Assembly: GCA_002197995.1 (NCBI GenBank)
Contig: NGZR01000001.1
Coordinates: 13,907,501-13,971,500 of the forward strand
Direction of reading: 5' to 3'
DNA length: 64,000 bases
Source of the DNA: Gaeumannomyces sp. JS-464
Lineage: Eukaryota > Ascomycota > Sordariomycetes > Magnaporthales > Magnaporthaceae
Shown here: piece after piece, positions 48,801-59,474 of the stretch
Layout: each line of letters starts with the position of its first letter
How positions within the stretch are numbered: the stretch's first letter is position 1
Notes under the pieces: generated by a model
Database searches by the model: none
Told to the model about the DNA's origin: nothing
The model's input: only the letters and a program-made list of their open reading frames with translations
Made by a program: the position numbers and the translations under genes

Positions 48801-49685
48801 CAACATGCGCGCCAGAGACGTAGCCAGCAGCTCGCTAGCTAGAGACCAGCTCAGAGACGTGGTCGGCAGCCCCTGCTGCAGCAGGCAGCGCGACGCTCAC
48901 GACGGGCACCGTAACAAGCGAGTTTGTGCCCAACAGGCAGACCACACCGCTGGCTCTGTTAGCCTGTTTGCCGATGCCCAGGAACAGATGCGAGCCTCGG
49001 GACCCGACGCTGACCACGTCATGGTCGAGCTCTCTATGCGCACCTGGCCGCCAGATTTTCCAGTTCTAGCTGGCGCAGGCCCACGTGGCGATGCTAGTTT
49101 TTCAGCACTGGAGACGCCAGAGGCCCCGCTGGCTAATTGATGCGGTAGGGGTTATCGGCCGATAGGGCCCCTTGCGTCACCCAGAGACCCTGCCGGGCCA
49201 GCTCAAGCAGGTTCCTGAGCGCCTGTATCCGCGCTCCGATCACGTCCCTGAACAGCGGCTCGTCCAGATCCGTCAGATTAACAAAGGTGCCATGGACTCC
49301 AGCGTCCGCGCCTCCTCATCGGTCGGCAAGGCCGGGAGGGTGACGACGCAGTCGCTGAAGCGCCCGGTCAATTCTTCGGAAATCTGGGAAGTTTCGATGC
49401 TCTTCGTGCCCACGATAACCACACAGTGATGCCGCATGGTCAGTGGCGGGCCAGCGGGTCAGCAGACGAGGAAGACGAAGAGGGTAACCAGGCCAATGGT
49501 CGCCGCAAAAGCCCGATGCGGTCGTCGACAGCCTGCGCCGCCATGGAGAACGGCCATGCCGCGTGGGAGTCCAGTTCTGGGGTCACGACGTCGACCCCTC
49601 CGAATCTGGTATCTCCGAGTACGCCGTGCCACTCCCCGGTGTCAAGACCGGCGAAAGTCTGCGTCCATCGCTGGCACCAAGCCAC
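45461..49685 (-). pseudogene. decayed hybrid PKS-NRPS remnant (MT-psiER-KR-ACP-C-A-R)
   Basis: On the minus strand the domain order of a reducing PKS-NRPS can be followed through many frame changes and stops. C-methyltransferase end: AQAVDDRIGLLRRPL (49685-49440). Pseudo-enoylreductase: SEELTGRFSDCVVTLPALP, LWVTQGALSADNPY, VSVGSRGSHLFLGIGK (49430-48835). Ketoreductase C-terminus: LCEIELHHMCAEIIVA (48376-48131). Acyl carrier: ELGMASLV, where GxDSL became GMASL, then VDVPVPKLIRGSS. Condensation: [20 protein letters not shown] and FNGHCIIMDV, where HHxxxDG became HCIIMDV. Adenylation C-part: AVKLRGLHIDLLDI and HSKVDRKAV. Thioester reductase: HLGASQSFWDSYHVLRAANV (46275-45550). The thiolation domain is not found between A and R. 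KS, AT and DH are absent: an unrelated gene begins at 50284. A 43-base poly(C) interrupts the reductase. The sequence is non-functional. Confidence 0.8.
45804..45846. repeat. poly(C) tract, 43 bases
   Basis: A pure run of 43 C on the plus strand inside the decayed reductase domain. Sequences on both sides are reductase-like (CVxxG-type PGYLAWRGGHVDW on one side, KDPRRVCPLRG on the other), so the run is an insertion or an expansion of an existing short run. Confidence 0.9.
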
Positions 49686-49870
49686 CAGCTAGGCAACCCG
49701 CCCATGATTTGACCGAAACGAACAGGCGCTCAGTGTCCAGTACTGTGAATCTCATCTCGCAGTTGTTGCCGTACTGCGCATCAAGGATCTTCGCCGCGCG
49801 CTCGACAGAGTCGGTCGTCACGTCAGTTTAGGTGCACGACGAGAACGTGTTGCCGATAGCACCGAGGATC

Positions 49871-50283
49871 TATTTGGTTGCAGTACTAACCTCAGTGCCT
49901 GTTGCATAGATCGGCCTTCTCGACCGGCTCTCCTGGTGAACTGTGGAGGACCTGCCCACAGGTCCCTGTTTGGAACAGGCATTATTCACATCGCGCCAGA
50001 GAACGGCGAAGGGGTGCAGAGCAAATGAGTCGGAAAAAAGAAGAATAAAAACAATGAAAAGTAATAGCATCTCTTTTTTTTCGACATCCAAATACTGCAC
50101 ATCAGGCCCTTCCAACCCCCAGAAAAAGAAGGGGAAAAAAACACAAAGAACCAAGAACAGTCCTTCAACAAAACACCCAGAAAAATCAACAAGAATCCAT
50201 CCTTGCCCCATCCAGAACATATCACAAAAGCGAACCCGTGCCAAAACCCACATCCAAATATCCCAACATACCACCCCTCCCCT
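49871..50283. other. 3' flank of the secreted Ser/Thr-rich gene
   Basis: A-rich stretches on the plus strand (50030-50260), corresponding to T-rich 3' untranslated sequence of the minus-strand gene that ends at 50284. No gene seen, and no further PKS domain is recognisable. Confidence 0.45.
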
Positions 50284-51680
50284 TCAGCACGACCTCAACT
50301 TGACATTGGCAATCATGACACCGGCGTTGTACTTGGGATCGCTGCACTCAAATGCAAACTTGAGCTCTCCAGACTTCCTGGCACTAGCGGTAGAGAGCGC
50401 GACCTCGGTCCGCCCGCTCCCGCCCGCCGTGGCCGGGCGCGTCCAGCTCTCGACAGCGGCGCCGCCCTTGGCGCCGGCCCTACTGGACCCGAGGCTGATG
50501 CGCAGCGTGCAGCTGACATCCGACGAGACGGCGGTCGCCGCCGCCGCCGCAGCCTCGCCCTGGCTCTTGTTCTTACCACCCTTGGCGTCGGCGGCGACGA
50601 CGGCGTACGCCCAGTCAAAGGCAAGCGTGGCCGTGTCGCCGGCCAGGCCGCGCAGGCGCTGCGACGCCGAGCTGCTGGGCTCTTGGGCGTCGAGACGAGC
50701 TGCAGGAAGTGCGTGCCGGCCGTGTTGACGAAGCCGTACAGCTTGCTCTTGCCGTTGGCCTTGGCGGTCGCCCCGCCCGTCGTCGCCCACGAGTCCAGGC
50801 CCGCCGAGAAGTCTGGGTTGGCGACGAGCTGCGCCGATGAGTCGCCGCACACCTTTTGCGGTTTGGCGGCGGCGGTGCCGGTCGGGGTGCTGCTTGGCGC
50901 GGACGACGAGGAGGTGGCGGTTTCGGACGCCGAGGACGCGCTTGGGGTGTCGCTAGTTGTCTCTGTAGGCGCTGTGTTGGCGTCGGTGGTGGTTGCGTCG
51001 GCCATGGCGGTGGATTCCGGGGAGGGTTCCGTGGTGGCATCGGAGGGGACGGCTGTGTCGGTCCCAGTTGGGGCGTCCGTCGTGTTGGCGTTAGAATCCC
51101 CTGTGGCAGTGGTAGTAGGCTCCCCGGTTGTGGCGGTCGCCTTGGCCGAGGCATCCCCAGACTCGGTGGTAGTTGCATCCTCGGTAGGAATCGCGCCAGG
51201 ATCAGTCGCAGTGGCGGTATCAGTAGTGTCCGTCGAGGTGGCGGCGACAGCGTCAACACCGGTGCCGGTGGCCAGCGATGCGACGTCCGTTGTGGTGGGG
51301 TCGGTAGCAGTTGAGGCTGGGCCGTCGGTCGTCATCGAGCCAGAGTCCGAGACGGAGTCGGTTGCTGTAGCCGTCGGGCCGGTCGTGGCCGCATCCGTGG
51401 TGCTGGACACGTCCGAGGTTGTCGTCGTCACGGAGACCAAACTAGTGTCTGCGGTGCCGGAAGCGGAGGCTGTAAAGCTCCCGTCCGTGGCCGTGGAGTT
51501 CGAAAAGTCTGAACTGATAGTCGAGTTGGAGACATCCCTCGCCACATGCCTCGAGCGCTTGACATGCCCGCTCACTTTTGAGTGGCGGTTCTGTTTGCCT
51601 CGACCCGGGTGAGCGAGCGCGCCCGGCAGGGCCAGGGACCCCACGAGGAGCGAGGCGAGTAGGTTGCGGGTGAGGATCAT
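50284..51680 (-). CDS. Ser/Thr-rich secreted protein with C-terminal carbohydrate-binding-like domain, one frameshift
   Basis: An intronless frame of about 465 residues. It starts with a signal peptide (MILTRNLLASLLVGSLALPGALA) and a basic stretch containing KR sites. A stalk of roughly 220 residues of Thr/Ser/Asp/Ala follows (TTTTSDVSSTTDAATTG-like), which would be heavily O-glycosylated. The C-terminal 170 residues begin VCGDSSAQLVANPDFSAGLD and contain NPxFxxGLxxW, a pattern seen in CBM4/9-like galactose-binding beta-sandwiches, and end MIANVKLRSC. It is likely wall-bound or extracellular. The frame breaks near 50688, where one base is missing (ACGCCC should be ACGGCCC): LVSTPKSPAARR becomes LVSTAQEPSSSASQRLRGL and continues to the stop at 50284. 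Assignment to a CBM family is inference. Confidence 0.75.
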
Positions 51681-52844
51681 GACGCCAAGATCTGAGAGTC
51701 CCCGAACAGACGATCCGGAAAGTGCCCAAAGAAGAGGAAGGACGGGCTCGTCTGAAAGAAGTCAAAGGCAAGGAATGCGGTGATAAGTGGCCAAGGAGTG
51801 TGCTGTTGTAGGCTGGTCGTGGGATGAACTCCTATCTCAACTCTGGACAAAGCACGGCCATCTTTATAATCCTCCTCCTTGGGTCTTCTCACTCTAGCCC
51901 GGTCTAGCCCCAGAACTGCGATTCCAAAATGTGGCCTGACATTCAGGATAAGTGCGCTGTATGCCGCACAAGTCGGCGTCGGCGCCGGCCCGAACCCGGA
52001 CGGTGGCTTTGGTTCAAAGCTATGCCCGAGACTACGGTTCTCTCGCCAGGCCTATGGATCCTGTTTCCAAGAGGTGGCTTGAAAAGATCTCGCTCAGACC
52101 ACCGGAGCCTATAGGCCGGCTCTGCCCATCGGTCGATAAGTCGCCAGAGCCGAATCCAGACCGCAGCCCGGTCAAGTCTTTAGCCTGCGAGATCGCTCTC
52201 CTAGCTCGTGGACTGCTGCGTGAAGCTCACAGCAAGTCGACGGAGCTCCAAGGTGAGTTTCGGGGCCTTCCATTGGTGTGGCGGCGTGGGCCGCATGTTT
52301 GGCCTCCAGTCCATTCAGCCCCATCCCCCCCGCGCTGCCGCCAACTTGGCGTCAAGCCACTAAAGCTTGTCGACTAGCTAACCTCGTCCGCCGACTGTCG
52401 GATCTTGCACATATCCTGACTTGTCCCAGGTTTTGCGTGATTCAATTGCCGCTTTTCTGCTTACAATTATCTGGGGCTCCCCCCCCTTTGTCGTCTCCGT
52501 GCCCTCCAAACGATCTCAAAAGTCCGGATATGTGATCCTGACTTCGGCCATCCCGATCGAACAGATGGGGCGTTGCAACAGGCCAGAGTCTAATAAAGCT
52601 TCGGATCCGTCAAAGGGACGGTGTAGAAACCGATGTTGCTTTAGAACTTGGGATTCAGGGGTATTAAAATCTCAGTGGTAAATCTTCTCTAGCACCCATC
52701 AGCCCCCACAACCTCTCCCATCCGATGAAAATCCACAAGGTGCACAGAAGGGGATGATAGGTAGATTCCATCGGCGCAAAACGGGGGAAACAAAGTGCTG
52801 GGGAAGCTCCGTACAGGCCCTACTCCTGTCGTTGCATAGGTATC
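51681..52844. other. intergenic, no gene seen
   Basis: Promoter region of the Ser/Thr-rich gene (TTTATAA near 51862-51868 is a possible TATA element for it, read on the minus strand as TTATAAA) and 3' flank of the acetyltransferase. No gene recognised. Confidence 0.4.
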
Positions 52845-53669
52845 TCATATGTCCCTGGCCGGCCGTGTCATCCAGTGGAAGAACTGTTCTGGCTGGCCAG
52901 CCTGCTTGGGAGGATTGGGGATCAGGACGTCTTCCCTAATCTCAAACCCAAACGTCTCATAGAGATATCTCCCCATCCTTGAGGCCTCGACTACAGACTG
53001 CAAATCGGGTGTCAGATGCAGGCTCTTCGTTTGACGGCTGTGCCGCGACGTAGGCTGGGTTCTTACCTCTACCCCTAACCTATCAGCTTCATCAACACCA
53101 TACTTCATTAGTATGCCTCCAACACCGCGGCGCTGGTATGCCGGGTCAACGCTCATGATATCCAATGCTGTTGCTCGCCGATGATCAGCAGTCAGCGGAA
53201 GGGGCGTCCCCGGGAGTCGATGCGCACACGCAACAGAACGGCAAGACAAAGGGCACGCACACACGAGATGTCCGCCGCTCTCCTTCAAGGCAGCCCAGCG
53301 GCGGCGCGTGAACTCCCACCAGATGTAGTCGGCGTACTCCTTTGCGTCCCCGTCGCGCCAGTGGTCGCCCTTGAGGCTGGAGGGCCCGATGTCGGGCGCG
53401 AAGCCGTCGTAGACGTCCCACTTTGCGAACCCCGCGATGGCGCCCGTGTCGGTGTCGACGGCCTTGCAGAGGCGGGCGGCGGGGCCGGGGCCGGAGCGGT
53501 CGCGCAGCGCCTTGCCCAGCCACCGCGCGCCGTCGACGCGGCCCTGGGGCGTGTCGTGGGCCGGGAACAGCGCGTCGATGTAGGCGTGGTCGTGCCCAAA
53601 GGCCAGCGAGAGCACCTCGAAGCACCGGTCCATGTCCTCGGGCTCGCACAGCGCGAGCTCAAACGGCAT
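52845..53669 (-). CDS. GNAT-family N-acetyltransferase
   Basis: Three exons: 53669-53261, 53167-53067 and 52997-52845, with introns of 93 and 69 nt; 220 residues. GNAT enzymes transfer an acetyl group from acetyl-CoA to an amine. Motif A is clear: LDIMSVDPAYQRRGVGGILMKYGVDEADRLG, in which QRRGVG is the acetyl-CoA pyrophosphate loop. Motif B follows with EASRMGRYLYETFGFEI. The N-terminal part is MPFELALCEPEDMDRCFEV and a long acceptor-specific region. This matches a common fungal group of small cytosolic GNATs whose substrates are unknown. The start at 53669 is preferred over an upstream in-frame ATG because it opens the beta-1 strand directly. Confidence 0.87.
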   Translation of the reverse strand: MPFELALCEPEDMDRCFEVLSLAFGHDHAYIDALFPAHDTPQGRVDGARWLGKALRDRSGPGPAARLCKAVDTDTGAIAGFAKWDVYDGFAPDIGPSSLKGDHWRDGDAKEYADYIWWEFTRRRWAALKESGGHLVCACPLSCRSVACAHRLPGTPLPLTADHRRATALDIMSVDPAYQRRGVGGILMKYGVDEADRLGVEVRTQPTSRHSRQTKSLHLTPDLQSVVEASRMGRYLYETFGFEIREDVLIPNPPKQAGQPEQFFHWMTRPARDI

Positions 53670-56600
53670 GGCGGCGTGTCGGCGTGGGGGCCGCTTAGTG
53701 ATGCTAGGAGGGGAGGTGTTCTGGTTGTGTTTTTCTGTGCTCAACAATGAAGTCGGGGATTTTCCGTATTTTTTCGTCCGAGGATTTAAAAGATCTCAAA
53801 TATCAATTCCCTCGCGTGTAGAGCGAGGAGCTTGTCTACCCTGTGCAAATCTCTACGAGGAGGCAACCGTTAGACTCGATGACATGTGGCCACAGAAAAC
53901 GAAGCGCAGACAGGCAGGATCGGCGGGACAGACAGTCCGGAGGCAATTATCATGCGAGAAATATGCTTGGACGCGGCTTTTTATATTGGGCTGCACGCCG
54001 GACCCGCAGCTCGCAGATGCATCTGGCCAGCGGCAGACATCGGCCGAATTTGCCTCTCGCAGTTGCCGAGCTGCGCAGCAGAGGCCCATGGAGACGGTGT
54101 CAAATCCCGCCCCCCTGGCCTGCTTTGGTCGGGCTGGGCAGCGTTTCTTATCGAGGCAGGGCGCCCAATTGAGGTGACCCCTCTCGGCGCGCGCAAACTT
54201 TGTTTCCAGCATTGTTCTGTGCGCGTCGAGCGTCCCAACGTCTGAACTTTTCCTTCCCACGCGAGAGTCGTGGCGGCAGCGTCCAGCCTCCAACGAGGAC
54301 GAACAAAGAAAACTGCCCGATCTGGAGAGTGCCTTATGGAAAAACCACCACGACCCAATTCTTTTATCCCCGACGCACAGCCTAGGGTCGGGCATGCAGC
54401 GAATTTAATATCAAGATCCAAGTCCCCAGCCCTTCTGGGTCCAATGGTTGCGACTGTAAAGTGCCGGCTCGCGCTGCCAAGTCGACCGGCCGGCCCAGAC
54501 AAGTCCGCTCGAGACAGCTGTCATCGGAGGTGGGGAAAGGCCCGAAAAGGGTTTGTCTGAGATATCAGATCACGACTGGTCTAGGCGCCCATTACCAACC
54601 ACCCGATGCCTGCCGTCCGCGCTCCCGTGTCAGCGATCGCCGCGCAAAGCAGTCCCCCTAGACCACTTACCCGCCCGACTCCGGGGGACCCCACGTTTGC
54701 GATATACCAGTCTAGCCCCCGGCGGCCTGCCGGATCAGAAAACCGTTGCCGGCACGATTGAGCCGCGCGTCCGAGTCGTCCCTGGAACAACCCCCCGGCG
54801 GGTATCTCGTCGGCTCCTCGAGGCCACGCGACGTCTGGCCCATTTGGCCAAACAGCATGCCAAAATTGACATGGCCAAACTTTTCCCGCACTGCCGGTCG
54901 TGGGAAGGAAGCGCCCGGGGTTCCAGCCGTTCCACAGTGCCGAGTTGAGGAGCATCAGCGAGGCCTCGTGTTTGTGGACTGGGATCGGACTCATCAGGGC
55001 ATGCTGTCAATCCTTGCCCTGCGTGACCTCCCCCATGCTTGACCGCGCCGACACACGCAGCGCACAGAATGAGCGCCATGCCGGTATACAGCACATGCAA
55101 CTGGACCCTGGCCTCCCCAAGGCTCTGCATGCCACTGCATGTTGTGGGAACAGCAGGGTTGAAGACACGACGGTGGAAACGCTTAAGCCAGGCAAGGAAC
55201 GTACTACAAAATAAGACCCAAGACATGGTAATATGCCATCTCCCATCTCAAGCAGTGGCCTTCAAGGTTTCAGCCAATGGTTGTTTGTGTACATCATGTG
55301 AAGAGCGCTTGAATCTTTGCCAGTATGAACTCACGGCTCACATATATGAAGACCTGGCTGAGGATGGATACAATCAATGCCGTCTTGTCCAGTGATGCAG
55401 AGGTGTAGTTGTCGTGATCTTCACATCAGAGCAGAGGTTCTCATGACTGCTCTGTGCTGACTCAAATCCGGGTGTCCCATTGTGTGAGAGACCTTCGGAG
55501 TCGCTTGTCCTTGAGCTAAAGCGAAGGCAAAGAGGTATAGATTCCAAGGAAAGGGCCGGGGTTTGATTTTGTCGGGAAATGGAGCGGCGCCGAAGCCGGC
55601 AAAGGTTTGATGACGATGGGAGAAGTAGCAATTCAGATAAACGGGGAGTCACACGGGATGCTGAGGGTTTGGCATCATCCCATCACCTTTTGCCAAAAGA
55701 AAGGAGCAACAGCGGCACCGCAGGGCCTACGCGTTTCGTGGTCGACAATGGGTGGCGTCCAGCAAGAGGAGGCCGCTCGCCGGATTAGGAAAGAATAATT
55801 ACAAAGATACGGTTCCTGTGGGGCTGCGGCCTGAGTCCCGACCAACTAACCCGGTGGGAAGGATCCAAGGCCCGAAAACAGGGCACCGCACTTGGCTGCC
55901 TTATCCTGAACTCATAGGCCAGCCAATCACCCAGTAGATGGGGCATATAGTGACCCGCTGAGTCCATGGCTGTCCCGTGATAAGGTAGTTGTCGTAGCCT
56001 AGAGGTCTTATGTCTGACCAGGCCCGAGTCTGCCGTGTGTTTATTCGCTTCGAGATGCATACGCGGCGCGGTGGCTCACAAAGATAAGAAGAGAATGACA
56101 GCCCTGGTTAAGTGCTTTTCCACTTAGCCTGCCGTGTGCTCACGTCGCTTTTGTGTCCAAGGTTCCACGTTCATCTGCTCACTCTTTTCTAGTTTTCCTG
56201 CAACATGCACCGAGCCCAAATACTTTTATAGAGGTACCTGTAGTTTATTGCGCTGGAGGGGCGATAATCATCCCTCTGAGACTTGTGGAAAAGGCTGTCA
56301 ATGGGAGCAGTGACTCTCATAGATTGGATACCAATGGAAGCGCGCGGCATCTTTGGATCATCAGCACAGATTCCATCGTGATGAGACATATTCTGGTTAC
56401 CAGCCCTCGTGGGAATTCTCCCACCTTAAAACCTTTGCACGTATATGGCGCTTTAGCCATTCTGCTCTCTCCCCGGGATCCTACAAGCAGCCTGGGTAAT
56501 GGACAGCATAAAAGCTTTTGCCCCCCAAAGTCCAAACTCATCCAAACGGGGGTGGCAAACTTTGCACAAAAGCCACCTATGGTTAATCAATATACCATGG

Positions 56601-57777
56601 CCATCACGCCTGCTGTTTGAAGCGGGCCGAACGCGCGCTTCTTACCATGGCAGAGTTCCGGCGGATGCCTTGACTGTCCCATCGCTGTTCTGCGAGCTTT
56701 TTATTTTGTAACTACATTTCACAAGAATGGGATAAGTGACTACCGGCGCTTGCAGTACCCGTGAGGCATCATCCTTTGTGATGTCGTGTTCCGACGGCGA
56801 GGGGTCCAGGCCCGAGATCTGCGGTAAGCAGACCGAGAACCGACCGACAGCGAGTATTTTTCTCTAGACATTCCAAGTCTCAAGTGACTAGTATCGCCAC
56901 CCCAAACGTCTGGAAGTTCTTCTCCGCGTGGTGAAACGTCGTACTCGGGTGCGGGAGCCGAGAAAACCCGCTTCTGTTCAGCCGCAGTGGATTCTGCACC
57001 ACGGCGGGACTTGAACAAATAATCATCCAGCGAGTTTTATTTTCGGTTCGTTGCATGCGGGTTAGAAATGATCCTCATCGCTGTAGCGTGGTAATTCCAT
57101 CGCGTCGGCGATGGCCTAGAATCAGATTAGCTGCACAAACCCCTTCCTTCGCTCCGGGCACGCGTCCCTAGAGTCGTGGTTGGCCGGAGAAATAGGCAGA
57201 ATGGGGCCGCCGTGCATGTCGGCCGGGTGCAACGCCGGGTTAGGTACCCGAACCAAAAGCTGGGGACGAACCCATAGGACTTTCATTGCTTCACCGACAG
57301 CATGCCGGTATGGCCTAATCTATATCGCCACATATTCATATGTAGCGCCAGTAATAGCATCATGTCGAGTGGAGTCGGCGCGCCGAGACAATCTCAGGTG
57401 GGGACGGCCGGCGTAACAACAATCTAGAGTCGGGTATGCTGCCCATAGTGATCACGAAGTGACGATGTTACACGTATTTGGCAGGTCGTAGGCATCGTCG
57501 GACCGGAAATCCTCAGCCAAGAAAAAACGAGATACGTCAAGTACGGCCAGAGATCGTGTATAAAAGGGGGAGGGAATCCAACTTTGAAGAGATTTGTTCA
57601 TGACAGGACAAGACAGCCAAAGCCCCAAGGACAGCAAGGACGATCTTCCAGGTAAATGAGCACTCCTCCTCAGTCCGGAATCTCCTTAAAGACTAGCATC
57701 GTCCATTGACCGTTTCAAAGCGCAGCCCAACACCAAAGTCTTCCAGCAGCAACAGCCGCCTCCACAAACCAGCCAAA
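53670..57777. other. long intergenic region, no gene supported
   Basis: Just over 4 kb. Frames of 100-190 residues exist on both strands (for example 56153-56620 plus and 56740-57018 minus) but none shows family resemblance or a plausible spliced structure. Sequence around 55370-57500 is less GC-rich than the gene regions. A TATA-like TATAAAAGG at about 57557-57565 lies some 220 bases upstream of the next start codon and fits its promoter. Confidence 0.4.
57557..57565 (+). promoter_or_regulatory. TATA-like element of the cysteine-rich peptide gene
   Basis: TATAAAAGG about 215 bases upstream of the ATG at 57778, in a region otherwise free of coding signal. Its assignment to this gene is inference from position. 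Confidence 0.4.
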
Positions 57778-58226
57778 ATGCGCTTCTCCGCCGCCTTCAC
57801 CGTCCTCCTGGCCGCCGCCCTGACCTCGGCCGTCTCCACGGACGACGTCGCCCCGTCCCTCCTGGGGGTCGAGGCGCGCGACGCCGACGAGCCGCTTCTG
57901 GAGCGCGAGGTCATGGACCTGGCCGGCAAGATGGTGAAGCGGGCGTGCGACTACAGCGTCAACTGCAAGTGCGACTCGCGCGGCAAGCAGCTGACGGTGT
58001 GTGGCAACTGCCGCTGGAACAGCGGCACCGGTCCCTACGTCGTCACCAGGAACCGGAAGAACAACCACATCTACGAATGCTCCAGGGATGGCAAGAAGTG
58101 TTGCAGTTACGGATCGGCAAATGACTGTGTACGTGTTGAAGTTGCTTGGATGTCAACAAAAGATGACCCGCTAATTGGATATAAATGTTTTAGGGCACGA
58201 GCGGCGCCAGGTGCATCGTCAACTAG
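57778..58226 (+). CDS. small secreted cysteine-rich peptide precursor
   Basis: Two exons, 57778-58128 and 58194-58226, with a 65-nt intron (GTACGT...TTTTAG). The precursor is 127 residues: a signal peptide (MRFSAAFTVLLAAALTSAVS), an acidic propeptide of about 33 residues, a Lys-Arg Kex2 site at residues 54-55, and a 72-residue mature peptide starting ACDYSVNCKCDSRG. The mature part has ten cysteines (enough for five disulfides), including a CC pair and the last one in the second exon (SGARCIVN). The layout resembles secreted effector-like or defence-type peptides of filamentous fungi. I cannot match it to a named family, and no activity should be assumed. Confidence 0.8.
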
Positions 58227-59292
58227 AGGGCTTCCCTAAAAGAGCAGCAAGCACCCCGGAAAAGGACGGTTCGGCTGCCTTTTCGTTGGATCATGGCGGG
58301 ATGAAGGGCTTTACCAACACCCAGTCGTTCTCCGGAATGGGCACTAGGATGATCTTGACCAATCACTTCGTCGAACACATTGTGGGGAACCCCAGGGAAG
58401 GACTGATGAAAAGACGAGAAAAATTTCTCTTTCGTACTCTCGTTTGAATCACCCTTTTGTTAGGCTTTGCGCTTTTATCTCGCTTTTTATTTGCCAAAAC
58501 TTTCTGCCAGATAATAAAGCGCAAATCTTGCTGTCTATGCCAATCGAAAATAGGGAAACAATCGCTGCTTCCAGGTTGTAGATGCAGGATGCACCATCAG
58601 CCTCGCAAGTTGGCTGCCCGGGGTGGTGCGAAGGCGAAGTTCTGGGCCGGGCTTAACGGACCGCTGGGTGGAATAGGCAGGGTGACTGGGAGAAAAAAAA
58701 AAAAAAAAAAAAAAACACCCAACGGAAGGACATAAATGTGGGAAAGGACGACAGGGGGATCGTAAGATTGGGGAAGTCAGATGGAGGTTGGTCGTGCCTT
58801 GATTGCTGGATGACCGAGCGGGCACGGGCAGGGGGCCATATCAATCGTCGGCTGAGGGTGCCTTCCAGCACGACAGATCCAGACGCAGCCTGCGTGCGCA
58901 ATCGAGTCCCAGAGATGTCATCGCGCAGCGTAGAAATGTACCTGGAGATAAGATCAAGCTTCCGACGGCTAGAGGCCAATCTCGATCAACACCCGCGACC
59001 CGACGGCTGATGCTTCTCGCAAGAGCAGGTTGGTTGCTCGGGTGGCGCTTGTGCAGCTCCCGCAGCCTTAGCTCCTGCACCTCGGTGCCCCTTGTCTACT
59101 GCGCCACCAGCGCGCATCTGGCGGAAGTGGCTGGCCGCTTTTCTGCCGCACGTCTGATTTGGCGGTGTGGGCCTTTTCTGCCGGATTTGGCGGTGTGAAA
59201 AAGTCCGCAGAAACTACGCACGGGCCTCCACCGACGCCTATATAGGCCTGCCCTTCCTCCCCTCCATTTGCCTGTTTTCCTTCTTTCTCCTT
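58227..59292. other. intergenic, upstream of U2 RNA gene
   Basis: Contains an A tract at about 58693-58714 and, just before the U2 gene, two copies of GATTTGGCGGTGTG about 30 bases apart (near 59156 and 59184). No protein-coding gene recognised. Confidence 0.45.
59239..59244 (+). promoter_or_regulatory. TATA box of the U2 snRNA gene
   Basis: TATATA about 50 bases upstream of the inferred U2 5' end, followed by a pyrimidine-rich stretch. Position and context suggest the core promoter; this is inference. Confidence 0.5.
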
Positions 59293-59474
59293 AGCTCTCT
59301 TTGCCTTTTGGCTTAGATCAAGTGTAGTATCTGTTCTTTTCAGTTTAATCTCTGAAACTGGTCTACTTGACCAGAATCATATGATTATTCTTATTTTTGT
59401 CACTCGAGGGATTCCCGCTGGGCTTGCCTATGGTTTCCCTCACAGTGTCCCTCGTATTACACTGCCTCGAGGTG
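59293..59474 (+). ncRNA. U2: U2 spliceosomal snRNA
   Basis: The 5' 60 bases are the highly conserved U2 sequence: TTTGCCTTTTGGCTTAGATC, then AAGTGTAGTATCTGTTC and TTTTCAGTTTAATCTCTGAA. GTAGTA at 59324-59329 is the branch-site recognition element that pairs with introns. A stem IIb-like hairpin CTGGTC/GACCAG follows, then an AATCATATGATT palindrome and the Sm site ATTTTTG (59393-59399). The 3' part folds as an outer stem CACTCGAGG/CCTCGAGGTG enclosing a hairpin CAGTGT/ACACTG, as expected for stem-loops III and IV. U2 binds the branch point in the first spliceosomal complex. The 5' end may be a few bases to either side, and the 3' end is set by the closing stem. The overlapping open frame starting at 59397 is therefore not a gene. 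Confidence 0.95.

Noticed and set aside
52150..52400. Short frames near 52.2 kb that might be an exon
   Set aside because: No start, no partner exons and no similarity to a known family.
56153..56620. 155-codon plus-strand frame in the long intergenic region
   Set aside because: Ordinary composition but no recognised family, no splice context and no conserved motif; not enough to call a gene.
56740..57018. 92-codon minus-strand frame (starts FKSRRGAESTAAEQ)
   Set aside because: Somewhat protein-like in the first half, but short, Arg-rich at the end and without supporting signals.
56980..57020. GTTCAAGTCCC on the minus strand, like a tRNA B box
   Set aside because: Flanking bases do not pair as a T stem and no A box or acceptor stem is present.
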